A DNA stretch of 64,000 bases, taken from contig CM042994.1 of NCBI GenBank assembly GCA_023678885.1, positions 22,477,073-22,541,072 on the forward strand, given 5' to 3'. The notes beneath the pieces are model-generated. The model was not told the origin of the DNA and made no database searches. It saw only the letters and a list, made by a program, of their open reading frames with translations. This stretch comes from Pogostemon cablin (taxonomy: Eukaryota > Streptophyta > Magnoliopsida > Lamiales > Lamiaceae). This document shows, in pieces, positions 33,848 through 46,315 of this stretch. The translations under genes and the position numbers were made by a program. Each line of letters starts with the position of its first letter. The stretch's first letter is position 1.

Positions 33848-34439
33848 TGCTCTCTTGAGATCTTCAAGCCAAGAACTGCCTGCGATCAGAGATTAAGGTG
33901 TCAAGCCCCTCCGATCCGGCATTCTTTCAACCATCCGCCTCTAATCAGAGATTAAGGTGTCAAGCCCCTCAGATCCGGCGTTCTTCTAGTTAATCGCCTC
34001 CGATCAGAGATAAAGGTGCTAAGCTTCTCCGATCCGGCGTTCTTCCAGCCAACCGCCTCCGATTAGAGATAAATGTGCTAAGCCCCTCCGATCCGGCTTT
34101 CTTCCAGTCAACGACTTTCTCCACAGAAAGCTCTCCATTCAACGTTCAATCCGAACAAAGGCTCAACGCCTCTGGATCAACGTCAAGACTACAAATCCGA
34201 AGATCCGGCTCAACACACACGCTGTCAACACAGTCAGCGCAGCCAACACACACACAAAAGTCAAGTCAAAGTCAAATCAAGTCAAATTGGTTCGAGAGAA
34301 GAATCAGATGATTGATAGAGATTGTTTCCTAAATTCTCAAGTTTAATCCATCTGAATTATTATTGTAATTCTTTTGTATTTATTTTATTATAAATACAAA
34401 ATTTGTTGTTACAATATTAAATATTAAAATTTTATTTAA

Positions 34440-35060
34440 AAAAAATTGGGAGGGAACACCTACCACCCAACCTACCCCTACCCACTCCCTCTTCACCCCA
34501 CCCCTCAAAAAAAAAATTTTTTTTATAAAATTTTAGATTTTTAAAATTTGAATAATAAAAATATTGACACCCAGCCCTACCCCCTACTCACGCCCCCACC
34601 CAATACTACCACCCAGTCCTACCACCCTATCCATCCACCCCACCCCACCGACACTCATCCCCCACCCACCCACCCACCCACCAAAAAATAAAAAAAAATT
34701 TAGGTTTTAATATTTAAAAAATAAAATTTAAAAATTAATTTTAAAAAAAGTTGGGATGGGGTGGTGGCAGGGGGTGGGTAGGATTGGGTGATAATGTTTT
34801 TATTATTTAAATATTAAAATTTAAAAAAAAATTGGTGGGTGGCCGGGGTGGGTGGATAGGGGGTAGGGTTGGGTGGTAATATTTTTATTATTAAAATGTA
34901 AAATTTTATAAAAAAATTATTTTTCGGGGGGAGAGGGGGGGTGGGTTGGCGGTTAGGGGATTTAAATATTAAAATCTAAAGTTTTATAAAAAAAATTTTT
35001 GGGTTGGGTTGGGTTGGGTTGGGTTGGGTTGGGTGGGGGTGGGTAGGCTGGGTGGTGGTG
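34440..35060. repeat. C-rich/G-rich inverted repeat with (TTGGG)n
   Basis: The left half (34440-34690) has ACCACCCA/CCTACCCC clusters separated by AT-rich pieces; the right half (34740-35060) has the complementary GGGTGGTGG clusters with matching AT-rich pieces, so the region can fold back. At 35000-35060 GGGTT is repeated about seven times, followed by GGGTGGGGGTGGGTAGG; these runs of G could form G-quadruplexes. It lies inside the outer foldback element. Confidence 0.75.
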
Positions 35061-37378
35061 TTCAAAATTTAGAAAAAATATATAAATATATTTTTTAATT
35101 AATTTATTAATTTTATATATTAATTTTATTCATAATATAATCAATTACACAATAACGAAATGGAATGATTTCAAATGATACGCTTTGAGTAAGGATTTGA
35201 AATCCATTAAAAAACAACTAAAAAATTTAAAATCAAAAACATGATTTGAAATTCATTGATTTAAAATCTTAAATTTATAAATTCATTAATTTTAAATGAC
35301 ATCCAAACATGAGAGAGAGATTTAAAGGAGAGATCTATAAATCACTCCTCAAATTCATTCATCCAGCCTACATTTAACTTCAGCCTTATCATGAAATTTA
35401 TATCATTCAATGATTAAAGCTAATATTATTCACTATTTATATACTATTTCATACCAATGAATATAATGGCCTGGAATACGCGTAAGATGTTGACGGACGC
35501 TATACATGCATGAATTTGAACATAAATATAAATAATTATTTCCCACGTTAATTACATTTTATTCTGTTGTTAATTAATCATCATAAATTAAATCATGCAC
35601 TATTCCATTTAATTTCATGACACAACAGAATTTTAAATCATTCAATGACGAACGAATCACATGCATTTTACGTGTTTTTCCTAGCTATTTTCTTGCTTTT
35701 ATCAAGACTGACATTTGTATTTCTCATCATCAAGAGATCACTAATCCATAAATTATCTATAATACTGGAATTATTACTTTTAGATAGTAATAAATATAGT
35801 TTTGTTACGAAAGATACATTGATTTAAAATTATTATTACTAATATAAATATATGGTGTCATTTCTTACTTTATTTTTCCCATCATTGTCCTTATTCTCTA
35901 AATTAGGATAAAGTATCATATATTATATATATATATATAAAGCCATTTTAATTAATGCCGGATTCATTGAATTATCATATCGACATCAGCTTATTAATTA
36001 GCTTTATTAATATTTTGATGTGTTGTCGCAATAAATATTAACCGAAATTTATCAGGTAAAATGGTCAAACAATCCAAGCAAAATGGTACTTACTTTCTAG
36101 TGTACTGCTAAGTATTCTTCTCCAAGTATACGAAAAATTGTTATTTTTTTGCAGGGTGATTATTACTAAATAAAAAAAATTAGTTGTTTTCTTTTTTTAT
36201 GATAAAGGTAAAAAATGGTAATTTACTCTTTAGTTATGTTTGTATTCAGCTTTAAAAACTTGATTATAATATCTTATTTTGGTGTTATATTTTATATTGC
36301 AAACAGTTTGATGATTGATATTTAGAATATGATAAAATCTATACATTAAAAGGAAATTATCAATTCTAAAGACAATGATTGAGATTTTTCTACTGACAAA
36401 CATATTAATTATTTTTCATATAACGTGTGTAATATGAGATACACTGCCAAAATATAACAAGACATTCAGAATATTAAAAATCAACTTTGGTTTTCAAAAT
36501 CCACGCTGAAGTTTTAAAATCAACTATGTACACTACAAATCCTATAAACCTCTAACTCGCTAATCTTTTATGCATTTTTTCTCTTTGATTAATACTCATT
36601 CTATCTCCTCTCATATCAATTAATACATTTTTACAAATATTATCAGTACACATCTCTTACACAATACTTTTTCCGTCCCGCCCAAATAACATCATTTTAC
36701 TATATTGAGCGTTCGTCCAAATTGCATTATTTTCCTCTTTTAGTAAAAAAAGTTTACCAATGACCCACCACTATCCATCACATCTCTCTAATACATTTAC
36801 TCACTTTACATAAAATAATAATATTCCTTAATTTATGTGAAAAAGCAAATAATGCTATGAGTACTAATTTCACATAAAATTAGAATCCACATATACAAAA
36901 CGCACAACAAACATATACTCCATACTACTATTTGATATATAATATTCAAAACTCAGGTAAATAAAAGAATCTAAAGAGTAACACTTCGAATGCATAGAAA
37001 GTACAACAGTTCTAGAACCAAATTTTATGTAATACTCTCTCTTGACAATCATATAAGTACATTGTATGTTTTTATTTTAAATTTAAAAAACAACACGTGT
37101 GTTAATTAGATGGCTCCACAACTTTTTCAATTGCATGTTATCCATAAGGAGCTCTTGACGTATATTCTCAAATCTTGAAGGGAATTTTTCAAAATACAAA
37201 ATTCTTTATACCATCGAAATTATAAATCACACTGTTAAAGTAATTTAATTAAATATAAATATTGTATGCCTAGAATCAACCTGTGTTTTGAACATGCAGC
37301 ATTTTTTTTGTTAATTTGTTGTATGTAATCGATTGTATGCGTATAATACTTTTTAAATAAATTGAAATATAATTATGT

Positions 37379-37678
37379 TACTACAAAAAAATATTTTTTA
37401 GCAACGGAATTCAATCTGTTGGTAATTATCAATGGATTAGCAACCAAAATGACATTTATCTATTAGTAATGAAATACCAACGGATTTATTATCTATTTTA
37501 TATAAATTACCAACAGAATTATTTACCAACGAAATTGATTTTCCGTTGTTAAAAATTTATCAACCACCACTTTATCAATGAATTCCGTTGTTAATATGTT
37601 GGTAAACAAATTTAACAATGAAATTAAGGCTTTTACCAACGGAATATTCTGTCGGTAAAAAATAATTTTTTTGTAGTA
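37379..37678. mobile_element. CACTA-type MITE
   Basis: About 300 bp. Ends ACTACAAAAAAATATTTTTT and the inverse of AAATAATTTTTTTGTAGT; the outermost C/G bases are changed. Inside, CCAACGGAATT / AATTCCGTTG units recur in both orientations. Flanking triplets TGT and CGT agree at two of three bases. Confidence 0.65.
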
Positions 37679-38429
37679 CGTTATAGAAACTTACATTAAA
37701 CATAAGATAAATTCTTCTCAATTTCACATGAACATTCAATATTTATAAATTGTAAAGACAATTATATCTTTATATATTCTAAGTTCTAAGGATAAATATT
37801 ATGTTTATTTTATTGTTTATGTGAGATTTTAAAAATTTAGATTTTAAAAATCAAATGAATAGCGATAGTATATGTTTATTTTGAGTTTTTAAATAAAGTA
37901 AATTTTAGTTTTATATTATATTAAGAAGTGAATAATGATGTGTAAGAGATCATGTGTAAGGTTAATTAGAAATTATTACATTTATAGAGATTAATATATA
38001 GATAGGTGTGATCGATTTATAAAATCTGATCTTTCAAAACCTAAATCAAAATAGATTAAATTTTTGAAACCAAAATCTGGACTTTAAAATTGTAAACAAA
38101 CATAAGGTTGGATGATTAAACTTATAAATATGTTAAATAATGTGTGGGTATATGAATATTTCCATAATTTTTATATTAATTTTAATGATACTGTAAAACA
38201 CCTCCCCAAATTCTATTTCATAAGGCGCTTGGTTTTTTATTAACAAGCTTAAAAGATAAATAAATTTTTTACAGAAGTGTAATAAACGTGTAAACTCCCT
38301 TATTTAAGTGTGTATATAATGTTAACTCAATACTAACCAAAGAAACCAAAAAGTAAATGTTCAACCTAATGATGAAAAGAATATGAATCACAAATACACA
38401 AGAGGTTGCACAATATTATACATTGTTTT

Positions 38430-38741
38430 CCTAAAATATCAAAATTTGTACTTGTTTCAATTTTAGTTCTTTATTATTTCAAGTTCTCAATTTTGGTTAT
38501 TTTTGTTCAAATTTAATCCTTTCATCCCATTTAGTCTTTTTTTTTCTTCCAAATTTTGGATCACAAATTGACAAATTCTGACGTAAAGAACTAAATTTGA
38601 AAGAAAAAAAAAATTGGACTAAATTTGAATAAAAAGGACCAAAATCAAATAAAAAAATATTGAAAATGAGAACTCAAATAAAAAATGATTAAAACTAGAA
38701 TCGGTCATATTTAAATAGTGATTCTGATATTTTCTCTGAAG
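38430..38741. mobile_element. Degenerate Mutator-type foldback MITE
   Basis: Long imperfect inverted repeats (AAATATCAAAATTTG... with TTTTAGTTCTTTATTATTTC, and the inverse on the right). Same family as 24277-24667 but more decayed; no target duplication found. Confidence 0.6.
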
Positions 38742-41084
38742 TGTAACGTAGGAGTACTAGTTTTAGGTACAATATATATTTTGATGAGTACTCTTAACAT
38801 ATTATTAATCTCTATATACCATAAGATTAATCCAAACTCTAATCAACATCAATCAATTCTTCTCACAATATTAGAACCACGTGGATAAACATGTCAACAT
38901 TTACAACGTCGCTTGAGATGAACCACACGCCGTAGGGTTCAAACCCTACGTATATAGAGTGGTTATCCGCGCGCGCGTATACTCAACTTTGTCGAGCGGA
39001 AGAAGAAGCGAAGAAGCAACAAAACTGGCTGACAACGCATTCCCGGCCCAACGATTGGATTCTAAACTTAACGTGCATCTTTCAAATCCTCAAAGAAAAG
39101 AACTTGCGATACCTTTGATTTTGGAAAAAGAGATACTTTATTGAAAAAAATATAAAGATGAAGTGTTGCTATCCAAGGTTTGGAAGTAGTACTTTTGCAT
39201 TGGCAGATGGGGTTGATTGCTATGAGTAATTTAAAGCAAATTTTTCTTTTCTTTTTTGATACTTCTATGAACATGCAATAAAAAGGGCATAAGCTTCACA
39301 TTTCCATTTAAGCGAAGGAAATTTAAAGGCATATGCTAATTCACATACTAATACCCACCCCACCCCACCCCACCCTTTCTTGGAATATCTATCTATGTAT
39401 ACAATTAAAGATATTGAACTTGTGATGTCTTTTTAGTTAAAGATTTTGGGAGCTTAAGAAACCAATCAAGAATGTCATCTTGGTGAAGCATGCAAGGTGG
39501 AAAGACCATTTTAACCCTAAACCCTAATTTTTTTTCTAACCGACCAAATGTCTAATCGGGCATGCACACCAAATCTTCTGTTATATTTTTGTATTACATT
39601 TATATGTTACTGATCATTCTTAGATGAGTGCTACGTAAGATCAAGAAAATAATAATAATCAAAGTTCATTTATACCCTAAACCCTAACTACTTATAAAAA
39701 TTTTGCTAAAAAAGATACAATAAAATCAACATAGGTATAAAAATTTAAAGCACATTTTAAAATTGAGACTAATTGAATATCATTCTATAAAAGTGTAAGT
39801 TATATAATACATTAAGGAAAATAAATAAAATAATTGGTCAAAAAAGTTTTTGGATATTTCACCACATGACTAATTGGTTAGGAACATGTAGAACAATTTC
39901 TTTTGGTCCCAACCCATAAAAATTGTGCCAACACATGCTAGTGCTTGCTCTCCAGTGACATGGAATTTCCTAATATTGAACTGTCACTTCTTGAAAATAT
40001 ATATACGGAGAATTTAATTCGAATGAGTGAGATCAATCAAGAATTTTAATCTTTAATACTTTAGGCAACAATACATAATTAAAATAATTGTTTGACAAAG
40101 GTACTAATTAAAAGTTGGATGGATGTAATGAAGAAAAACTATAAATATAGAGATATTTTCCCCTAAAGAAGAAAAGCATATCTCTTTATGGGATTTTTAA
40201 TTAATATTTATATGTGTTTGAGGTTAAATTATTATTAATTAATTAAAATATAATATCCTCGTATAAATAAAGTTGTTACGAGGAGCGTGGTTCGCAATTT
40301 GTGCAGAATTATAACTTTGGAATTTCATATGAGGGATTCCTAAACAGTGATCCATGGCTTATAATGTAAATTTCATTGTTTTCCCATATATAGGTATTTA
40401 ATACAATTTCGTGTATTAAAAATTTATACAATGTAAAATAAATAATTTAATATCACTCAAAATGACTTGAAAAAAGAAAAAAATTATCCCCTTAAACTAG
40501 TGTAATTAATTTGTTTGTTGATTAATTCTCTCATGCATGCAGCGGATAAAGGATTTTAAATTTGAGGATACGATGTAGTATATTATTATAATTTTATAAT
40601 AAAAATAGGAGTACAACATAAAATTTATTAAAAGAAAAAAACCAACATTCCTCGAAGTTAATTTATCCAAATTATTTGAAAAACTACCAAATACACTCCT
40701 ATTTAATTTATTAAAATGTTAGCAATACATAAAAAGAAAAAAAAAATCAATTTTCAGTTTTTTAATGGATACTACTTTCGTTTGGTAAGATGTGAATGAT
40801 TATTTTTTCACATAATTAAGAAAGTGTAATTTTTTTATTAATTTTATTGAATGCTTTTAGAATAATTTATTCTTATTTATATATAGTATTAGTTATGAAT
40901 GATAATTTTTTAAAATTAAAGTGTATTATTTATTACATTCTATTTTTAAAAAAATTAATAAAAAAGATTCTTTTTGAAAATTTCTTAGAATTTGTAATTT
41001 TTTTAATCAGGAGTTCATTTGGTAATTTAGATAAATTTTTAGGGTTTTGTAATTTAGGTAGAACTGCAATTTCTTAATTATGAT

Positions 41085-41360
41085 GCGAGTTAGTCTCTTG
41101 TGAGACAGATATATATGAAATCAATGGTGAGACGGATCGATCTATTATTAAAGTATGTTTGTTATATAAATAAAGTATATTTATAAATAATTAAAATATG
41201 TTTGTAGTGTATCATATTATAACACTCTAAAATAATACTTTTATTCATTATTTATCATATTTTAGAAAAAAACATAATTTAACTAACATTAAGTATACAT
41301 TACCTATATAATAATGATACTTTAACAATATGAGCCAACTCATTTCACATAGTCTCAGCA
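41085..41360. mobile_element. GTGAGAC-ended DNA transposon remnant, copy 1
   Basis: Shares order and wording with 47060-47310: GTGAGAC near the left end, AAAGTATG blocks, a CATATTATAACAC block, then TTTATCATA and a right end of GTCTC...AAAAACTTTG. Two copies of the same family within 6 kb. Confidence 0.55.
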
Positions 41361-41692
41361 AAAAACTTTGCCTTTTGATACATACATGATCCATTAATTA
41401 ACTCATATATGATGATTAACTAATATTTCAATTTCATTCCTCATTAATCAAACTTTTTATTTTTTATTTTATTTATTTTTTATTTTATTTATTAAGGAAA
41501 CTGATCCGAAATTAAGGCCAAACTATTTTAATGAGAATTAAAGAGAAAAAAGATTAAGGTGCAGAATGCACATCAGATAATCAACTTTCTAAATATACAC
41601 GCACCCTAGTGTGTATTTATTTATGTATGTTAGTGTATTACATTTAAACACGTGCCTAAAAGTGATTGGAGTTCACACTGCATTCACAGCCC

Positions 41693-41700
41693 TATATATA
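41693..41700 (+). promoter_or_regulatory. TATA box of the WAT1-like gene
   Basis: TATATATA preceded by CAGCCC and followed by CCCATCAT, 102 bp before the ATG at 41802, a normal position for a leader of about 70 bases. Confidence 0.5.
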
Positions 41701-41801
41701 CCCATCATATTCCAGTGAAGTTGTGCAGTAGTCCCATATCCCATTAAATTAATTAAACCCCTTCATTTGTTTCCTAGAATTTGATCAAGAGAGAGAGAGA
41801 T

Positions 41802-42629
41802 ATGGAGGAAAACTATAAACCCCTTTTAGTAGTTCTTGCCATACAATCACTGTATGCTGGATACTTCATACTAACAAAGCTTGCATTTGATGTGGGAATG
41901 AACACCTTTGTCTTTGTGTTCTACAGACAAGCTGCTGCTTCTCTCTTCTTACTCCCCATTGCCTTCTTTTTAGAACGGTACGTTAACGTGATCTGATTAA
42001 GTATTAAATGATACTCTGTCTGTCTGCATGTGAGACGGTCTAGTGTAAGGATGAACATGATTGAGTACTAAATGGCAGCTTAAAATTTCAATTCATTAAA
42101 AAACTCACATATATTATGTATGTATGTATCTATGTATGTGTGTGTGCGCATTGATAGATTTGGTTTTGGTTGATTAATGTGCAGGAAAAGTGCTCCACCA
42201 ATGTCATTCTCAATTTTCATCAAGATTTTCATGCTGAGTTTGTTTGGGTATATATACAGCTCTCTCTCTCTCTCCATGTACATTGAGAATTAATTAATTA
42301 GTTAATAATATGGGGGTTTTTAATTTGCAGGATAACAATGAGCTTAGATGTAGTTGGTGTAGCTTTGAAGTACACATCTGCATCTTTGGGTGCTGCAACT
42401 TCCAACACACTTCCTGTCATTACTTTCTTTCTTGCTGTTCTGCTAAGGTCTTTTTTATTTTTATTTATTTATTTATATATCTTTAGATTAAATCAATTTT
42501 TATTACATACTGTATGCTTCCACTTTACAGATAAGGGACATAGTATTAATTAAGAGTTTTCTATCACCAGGGATAAAATTAATCTAATTCTATATACTAT
42601 GTGTTGATCATTTACCAGCATTATATACT

Positions 42630-42690
<61 letters not shown>

Positions 42691-45184
42691 TAAATAATTT
42701 TGAAATTAATTAATTAATCAAATTAAACTGTCTTGAAAACTTGAAATATAAATTTGTGTGGGAAAAAAAAGTAGAAAAAAGGGTTAGATTAATTGGTTGA
42801 CCTTGGTAAAGTAAATGTATATATAAAACTTTGGAAATTTTAATGACGATTAATTAATTAATTCACGAATGGTGTTTCGAGGAATCATGAAAAGGCCAGG
42901 TGATTCCATCTATAGAGTATAGACTATAAATAGGGTTTTACAATTGAAAGAACCTAATAAAGTTCTAAAAAAAGAAGTAAATTAATAGATATATTCTTGA
43001 TGTAACTACTTGTTCCAAACACATTCCTATTATTAATTTTATTCCATTCTCTTTACGTAGTGTTTTCCTGTTCATTTACTATATAAGTGTGTGTATGTAT
43101 GCTATGCAATGTATCTTACATGCAATGATATAATTGGTAATTAAAAAAAAAAAAAAAAGATACAAAGACATGATAAGAAAGTGTATCTTTTTTTCTGCAC
43201 ACAAAATTGGAATAAAGCAAGATATATATAGATCTTTATCATATGAGTTGGATAAATTGATGTGAATAATTTGGTGCCATTAAAGAGTTTCACTTCTCCC
43301 ACAAAAAATAAGAAACCAATGACCCACACTTTTTCTCTTTAAGAAATTCATTAATTTCAAATAATATTCCTTTCTACATATATCATGACCATCCATTTAT
43401 CATAGAGAAATAGATAAATTTACTTTTTTGTCCAAACAAATTATTGTAATTAGAGTAGATAGGTCAAGCTAGGGATTGGTTTTCTTAATTTTTTGTTATT
43501 TTATGGTTGGTTAATGATCATAATTTAGGATTTACGGCTGATCTCGCAAGAAAATTTATCCATTTTTTTCAAATGTCTTATCGATCCGATTGATTTGTGA
43601 TAGGATGGAGAGGGTGAACATAAGAACGAGCCCCGGAATAATGAAGATTGCAGGAGTAACACTTTGCGTTGGAGGAGTAGCAACCATTGCTTTTTATAGA
43701 GGGCCTTTCTTGAAAATTTTGCTTCATCATCACTTGATAAATAATCATTTACAACAACTTCAAGATCATGTTCCCTCTGCAAATACTTGGGCTAAGGGTG
43801 TCTTTCTCTTGCTTCTCTCCAACTTATCATGGGCCTTTTGGCTAGTCTTGCAGGTATTTTATCATGTCATATTATAAGAACACTATATACATAAGATATA
43901 ATAAATTCCTAGGGATTAAATTAATGTAGCCTTTGCCAAGGGTACTAATGAGTAAATAAAGAATTTGAAAAAAAATTTAGACATGTAAATACAATGTAGC
44001 TAGTCCTACTAATCAGCATTAAACCTAAAATCTAAACCCTAAGAGCAAAATAGAAAATGATGCACTTGAGTGAATGTACACTCGGTTTACAGAAAACTTA
44101 ATTTGCCGATCAACTTTTCAAATTAAACTTTTTGCTGAAAGTCCCTTTTACCCCTATATTTGTCTGATTTTTTTTGTCATTTATGGTCACAGGGTAGAGT
44201 GTTAAAAAGCTATCCTTCAAAGCTGCTATTAACAACCATGCAATGCTTTCTTAGTACAATTCAATCATTCATAGTAGCTATTGTTGTCACAAGAGATCCT
44301 GTTGAATGGCAACTTGGATGGAATATAAGGCTCCTATCAGTGGCCTACTGTGTAAGCCCTTTTGATATTCATTTTCTTTCAAATTTTTTGTACTCCCTCT
44401 ATCTCACTTACAATATCTTTACACTTTTTTTTTATCGGACAAAGTTAATTTGTTTGTGGTTAGTATACTCATACTCCAAGATTATTCTCCTAGTCTTCTT
44501 ATAACTCCCTACTCCAACTCGTTCCCAAAGGGAATCGAACCTGGGTCTCTCACCTTAGTGAGGAGCCTAGTGACCAGGTGAGCTAACTCACCTGGTTACA
44601 ATATCTTTACACTTAACTTTGTAACAGACAGAAGAAGTATATATTTATATTGTGTTACCCGAGTATATATTGTTATAAAATAAAAAACGAGATTGAAATA
44701 GATCGATGCGATATTGTGACAGGGAATAGTGGTGACTGGTTTCACATTTTACCTCCAAGCATGGGTTGTGGAGAAGAAGGGTCCAGTTTTCTTGGCCATG
44801 ACCACTCCATTGATTCTAGTCTTTACTATTATTTTATCAGCATTTGTTTTGGGGGAGATTATCAGCTTTGGGAGGTAATTATTTCTTATTTATCTTTATC
44901 AATTTATAAATCACATACATTCTATAGAAAAACTCAATATGATCTAATTTCTCAAGTCTACATGTTTATACATGTATTATAGGATTTATGATCTTCTATT
45001 TTATTCAAATAATAGTAGTAGTAATTTGTTGCTTGCAACATGTGACAGTATTTTGGGGGCACTTCTTCTAGTTGGAGGACTTTATTTTGTGTTGTGGGGA
45101 AAAAGTAAAGAGGAGGAGAGAGAGAGAAAGGGGGAATGCCAACCACTTGGAGATGCTGAGAAAGCATGTGGGGGACAAAAATGA
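41802..45184 (+). CDS. WAT1-related (nodulin MtN21/EamA) membrane transporter
   Basis: Ten-helix drug/metabolite-type transporter of the plant UMAMIT/WAT1 family; members move amino acids or auxin across plasma membrane or tonoplast. Exons: 41802-41977, 42185-42247, 42331-42447, 43604-43853, 44193-44351, 44723-44874, 45049-45184; all GT-AG, 1,053 nt, 350 aa, a normal length. Start chosen at MEENYKPLLVVLAIQSLYAG, followed by the family's YFILTKLAFDVGMN and FYRQAAASLFLLP. Exon 3 has the EamA signature YTSASLGAATSNTLPVITF, exon 4 KIAGVTLCVGGVATIAFYRG then a cytosolic loop and WAKGVFLLLLSNLSWAFWLV, exon 5 ATMQ-like TTMQCFLSTIQSF, exon 6 WVVEKKGPVFLAMTTPL and LGEIISFG, exon 7 GALLLVGGLYFVLWGKSKE. 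The tail is charged. Substrate cannot be read from sequence. Introns 3 (1.16 kb) and 5 carry repeats. Confidence 0.92.
42632..42688. repeat. (TA)n microsatellite in intron 3 of the WAT1-like gene
   Basis: About 28 uninterrupted AT/TA units. Confidence 0.95.
44393..44637. mobile_element. Stowaway-like MITE split by a SINE, in intron 5
   Basis: Ends CTCCCTCTATCTCACTTACA and, inverted, CTTCTTCTGTCTGTTACAA; TA flanks both sides (44391-44392, 44638-44639). Without the SINE and one target copy the MITE is only about 57 bp. Confidence 0.7.
44427..44595 (-). mobile_element. tRNA-derived SINE
   Basis: About 169 bp on the minus strand. Its head has a pol III A-box-like TAGCTCACCTGG and a B box GGTTCGATTCC (about 44533-44543); its tail is the A-run seen as T's at 44427-44433. 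It is bounded by a perfect 19-bp target duplication TTACAATATCTTTACACTT at 44408-44426 and 44596-44614, as expected for LINE-driven insertion. Confidence 0.88.
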
Positions 45185-45954
45185 GAAACAACATAAGCCT
45201 TCAATTATTATTACTACCTATTACTTAATTACTTAGAAATTTATTTTGATTAAGAATGTGTAATGTAGTTTGCATACATTCTTGTTGTAATTAGTTTGCA
45301 ACCTAATTGTTGCCTCCGATTTGTGAGAGGTTTTACATTTGCAATATATAGGGATCAAATTAAATGTTATATACTCCATAAAAAGATCATTTGTGCAATA
45401 GAGCCCCTTGGTTCATGATTCCAAACTGTAATGATAATGAGAATCACTGAAAAGGATAATAGTAATAAAAATAAAGTTAATTTAAAGGGGTAGATTAGTT
45501 ATTGAATCAATTAATATAATTGAAGAACTAAAATTCTTATTACCTCATAGCATAAAGAATCAAAATTAATACCTTCTATTCTCATTATCTTCATCCAATG
45601 CCTCTTAATATCAATTATTAAGAAATTAATAAAATAGTTAGGTAATGAATAAAATTGAACTACTTGCTGGAAAATCCTCATAATGGGGGTAATTTTTAAT
45701 GATTTATCGCAACAAATTTTGTCTTTATTTAATTATTACTAAAAAAAATACTCCATTAAAATTAAACAAAAATCATTAAAATTGAAAAAATATAACTAAA
45801 ACTGAATATTAATTGGTAGCTATAAATGTCTATAGCATGATTATCTTTTCAATTTAGAAAGTATGAATCAGTCGTGACAAACTCTAAATTAAAATTAAAA
45901 AATTACACACAGAGAATTGCTGAACACACGAAGACTTACCGGATCCAGATCCAG

Positions 45955-46100
45955 ATCCTCTCCCGCACTGCAGTGAATTTTCTTTTACTATTCACGTGAA
46001 TATTAAAATCACTGTTGATGTGAAATTTCTCTCACTATTCACGTGAACAGTAAAATCACTGTTCAAGTAAATAGTGAGAGGGAATGGACCCTCCCGTCCA
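45955..46100. repeat. Duplicated hairpin segment with ACTATTCACGTGAA
   Basis: Two units about 60 bp apart each reading ACTATTCACGTGAA then TAAAATCACTGTT; CACGTG makes local palindromes. CCTCTCCC on the left and GAGAGGGAA on the right suggest terminal inverted repeats of a small element. Confidence 0.5.
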
Positions 46101-46315
46101 TTTCCAGACTTACCCTATCCTACTTTTAGAGCCGAATATACATATGATGGTTGGCAAACTTTTCTATCAATAGCAATCACTATCAAATTATTGCAATCCA
46201 AATCAACCATAAATTCCAATTTGAACAGCAACAAAAGTAATTATTAAATGAAATTGGGTGAAGTGCCCACTCAAATTTTGCAATTTACTTTTTTATTCAA
46301 ATTATAAGGGTATAT

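Larger units (their letters stand above)
27335..34413 (+). mobile_element. Gag-only Ty3/Gypsy LTR retrotransposon, interrupted by two later insertions
   Basis: Two LTRs (27335-28351 and 31611-34413) flank a 3.3-kb interior. A perfect 5-bp target duplication ATATT lies at 27330-27334 and 34414-34418. A primer-binding-site-like GGCACGCCAAGTGGGAC follows the first LTR, and a polypurine tract CGAGGGGGCATT lies right before the second. Only gag remnants occur; protease, reverse transcriptase and integrase are absent, so it is non-autonomous. The interior also holds a 36-bp tandem array, as in Tat-lineage and TR-GAG elements. Later insertions: hAT at 29928-30888 and a solo LTR at 31999-33847. Orientation is plus from the primer site, gag and polypurine tract. 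Confidence 0.9.
31611..34413 (+). repeat. 3' LTR of the gag-only element, split by a solo LTR
   Basis: Starts TATAGACACTTGAATTTTA and ends TTTGTTGTTACA. Without the 1,849-bp insertion and one target copy it is about 949 bp, shorter than the 5' LTR mainly because it has about four rather than five of the tandem units (33885-34100) and lacks a small piece near its start. Differences from the 5' LTR are scattered and visible by eye, so the insertion is not recent. Confidence 0.85.
27132..35310. mobile_element. Outer foldback element split by a retrotransposon
   Basis: Left end GTGTTTGGATTGAGTCATTT (about 27132) and right end AAATGACATCCAAAC (about 35310) are inverted copies, and the inner flanks share ATTCAATGAATTT-type palindromes. 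Removing the LTR element at 27335-34413 brings the halves together with one copy of ATATT. The remaining right half contains the C-rich and G-rich arms at 34440-35060. The superfamily is not clear. Confidence 0.6.
35320..41690. other. AT-rich intergenic region with MITE remnants
   Basis: No gene recognised over 6.3 kb. Besides the elements listed separately there is a Stowaway remnant at about 36668-36866 (CTTTTTCCGTCCCGCCCAAA start), a palindrome GTAGGGTTCAAACCCTAC at about 38931-38948, and at about 41085-41360 a GTGAGAC-ended repeat related to one at 47.1 kb. The GC-richer patch at 38960-39150 holds a 61-codon frame with no recognisable family. Confidence 0.6.

Noticed and set aside
35000..35060. 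Telomere-like repeat
   Set aside because: The unit is TTGGG, not the plant telomere unit TTTAGGG, and it is part of an inverted G-rich/C-rich block.
38959..39144. 61-codon frame in a GC-richer patch
   Set aside because: No family, no splice or promoter context, and it is next to a short palindrome; too weak to call a gene.
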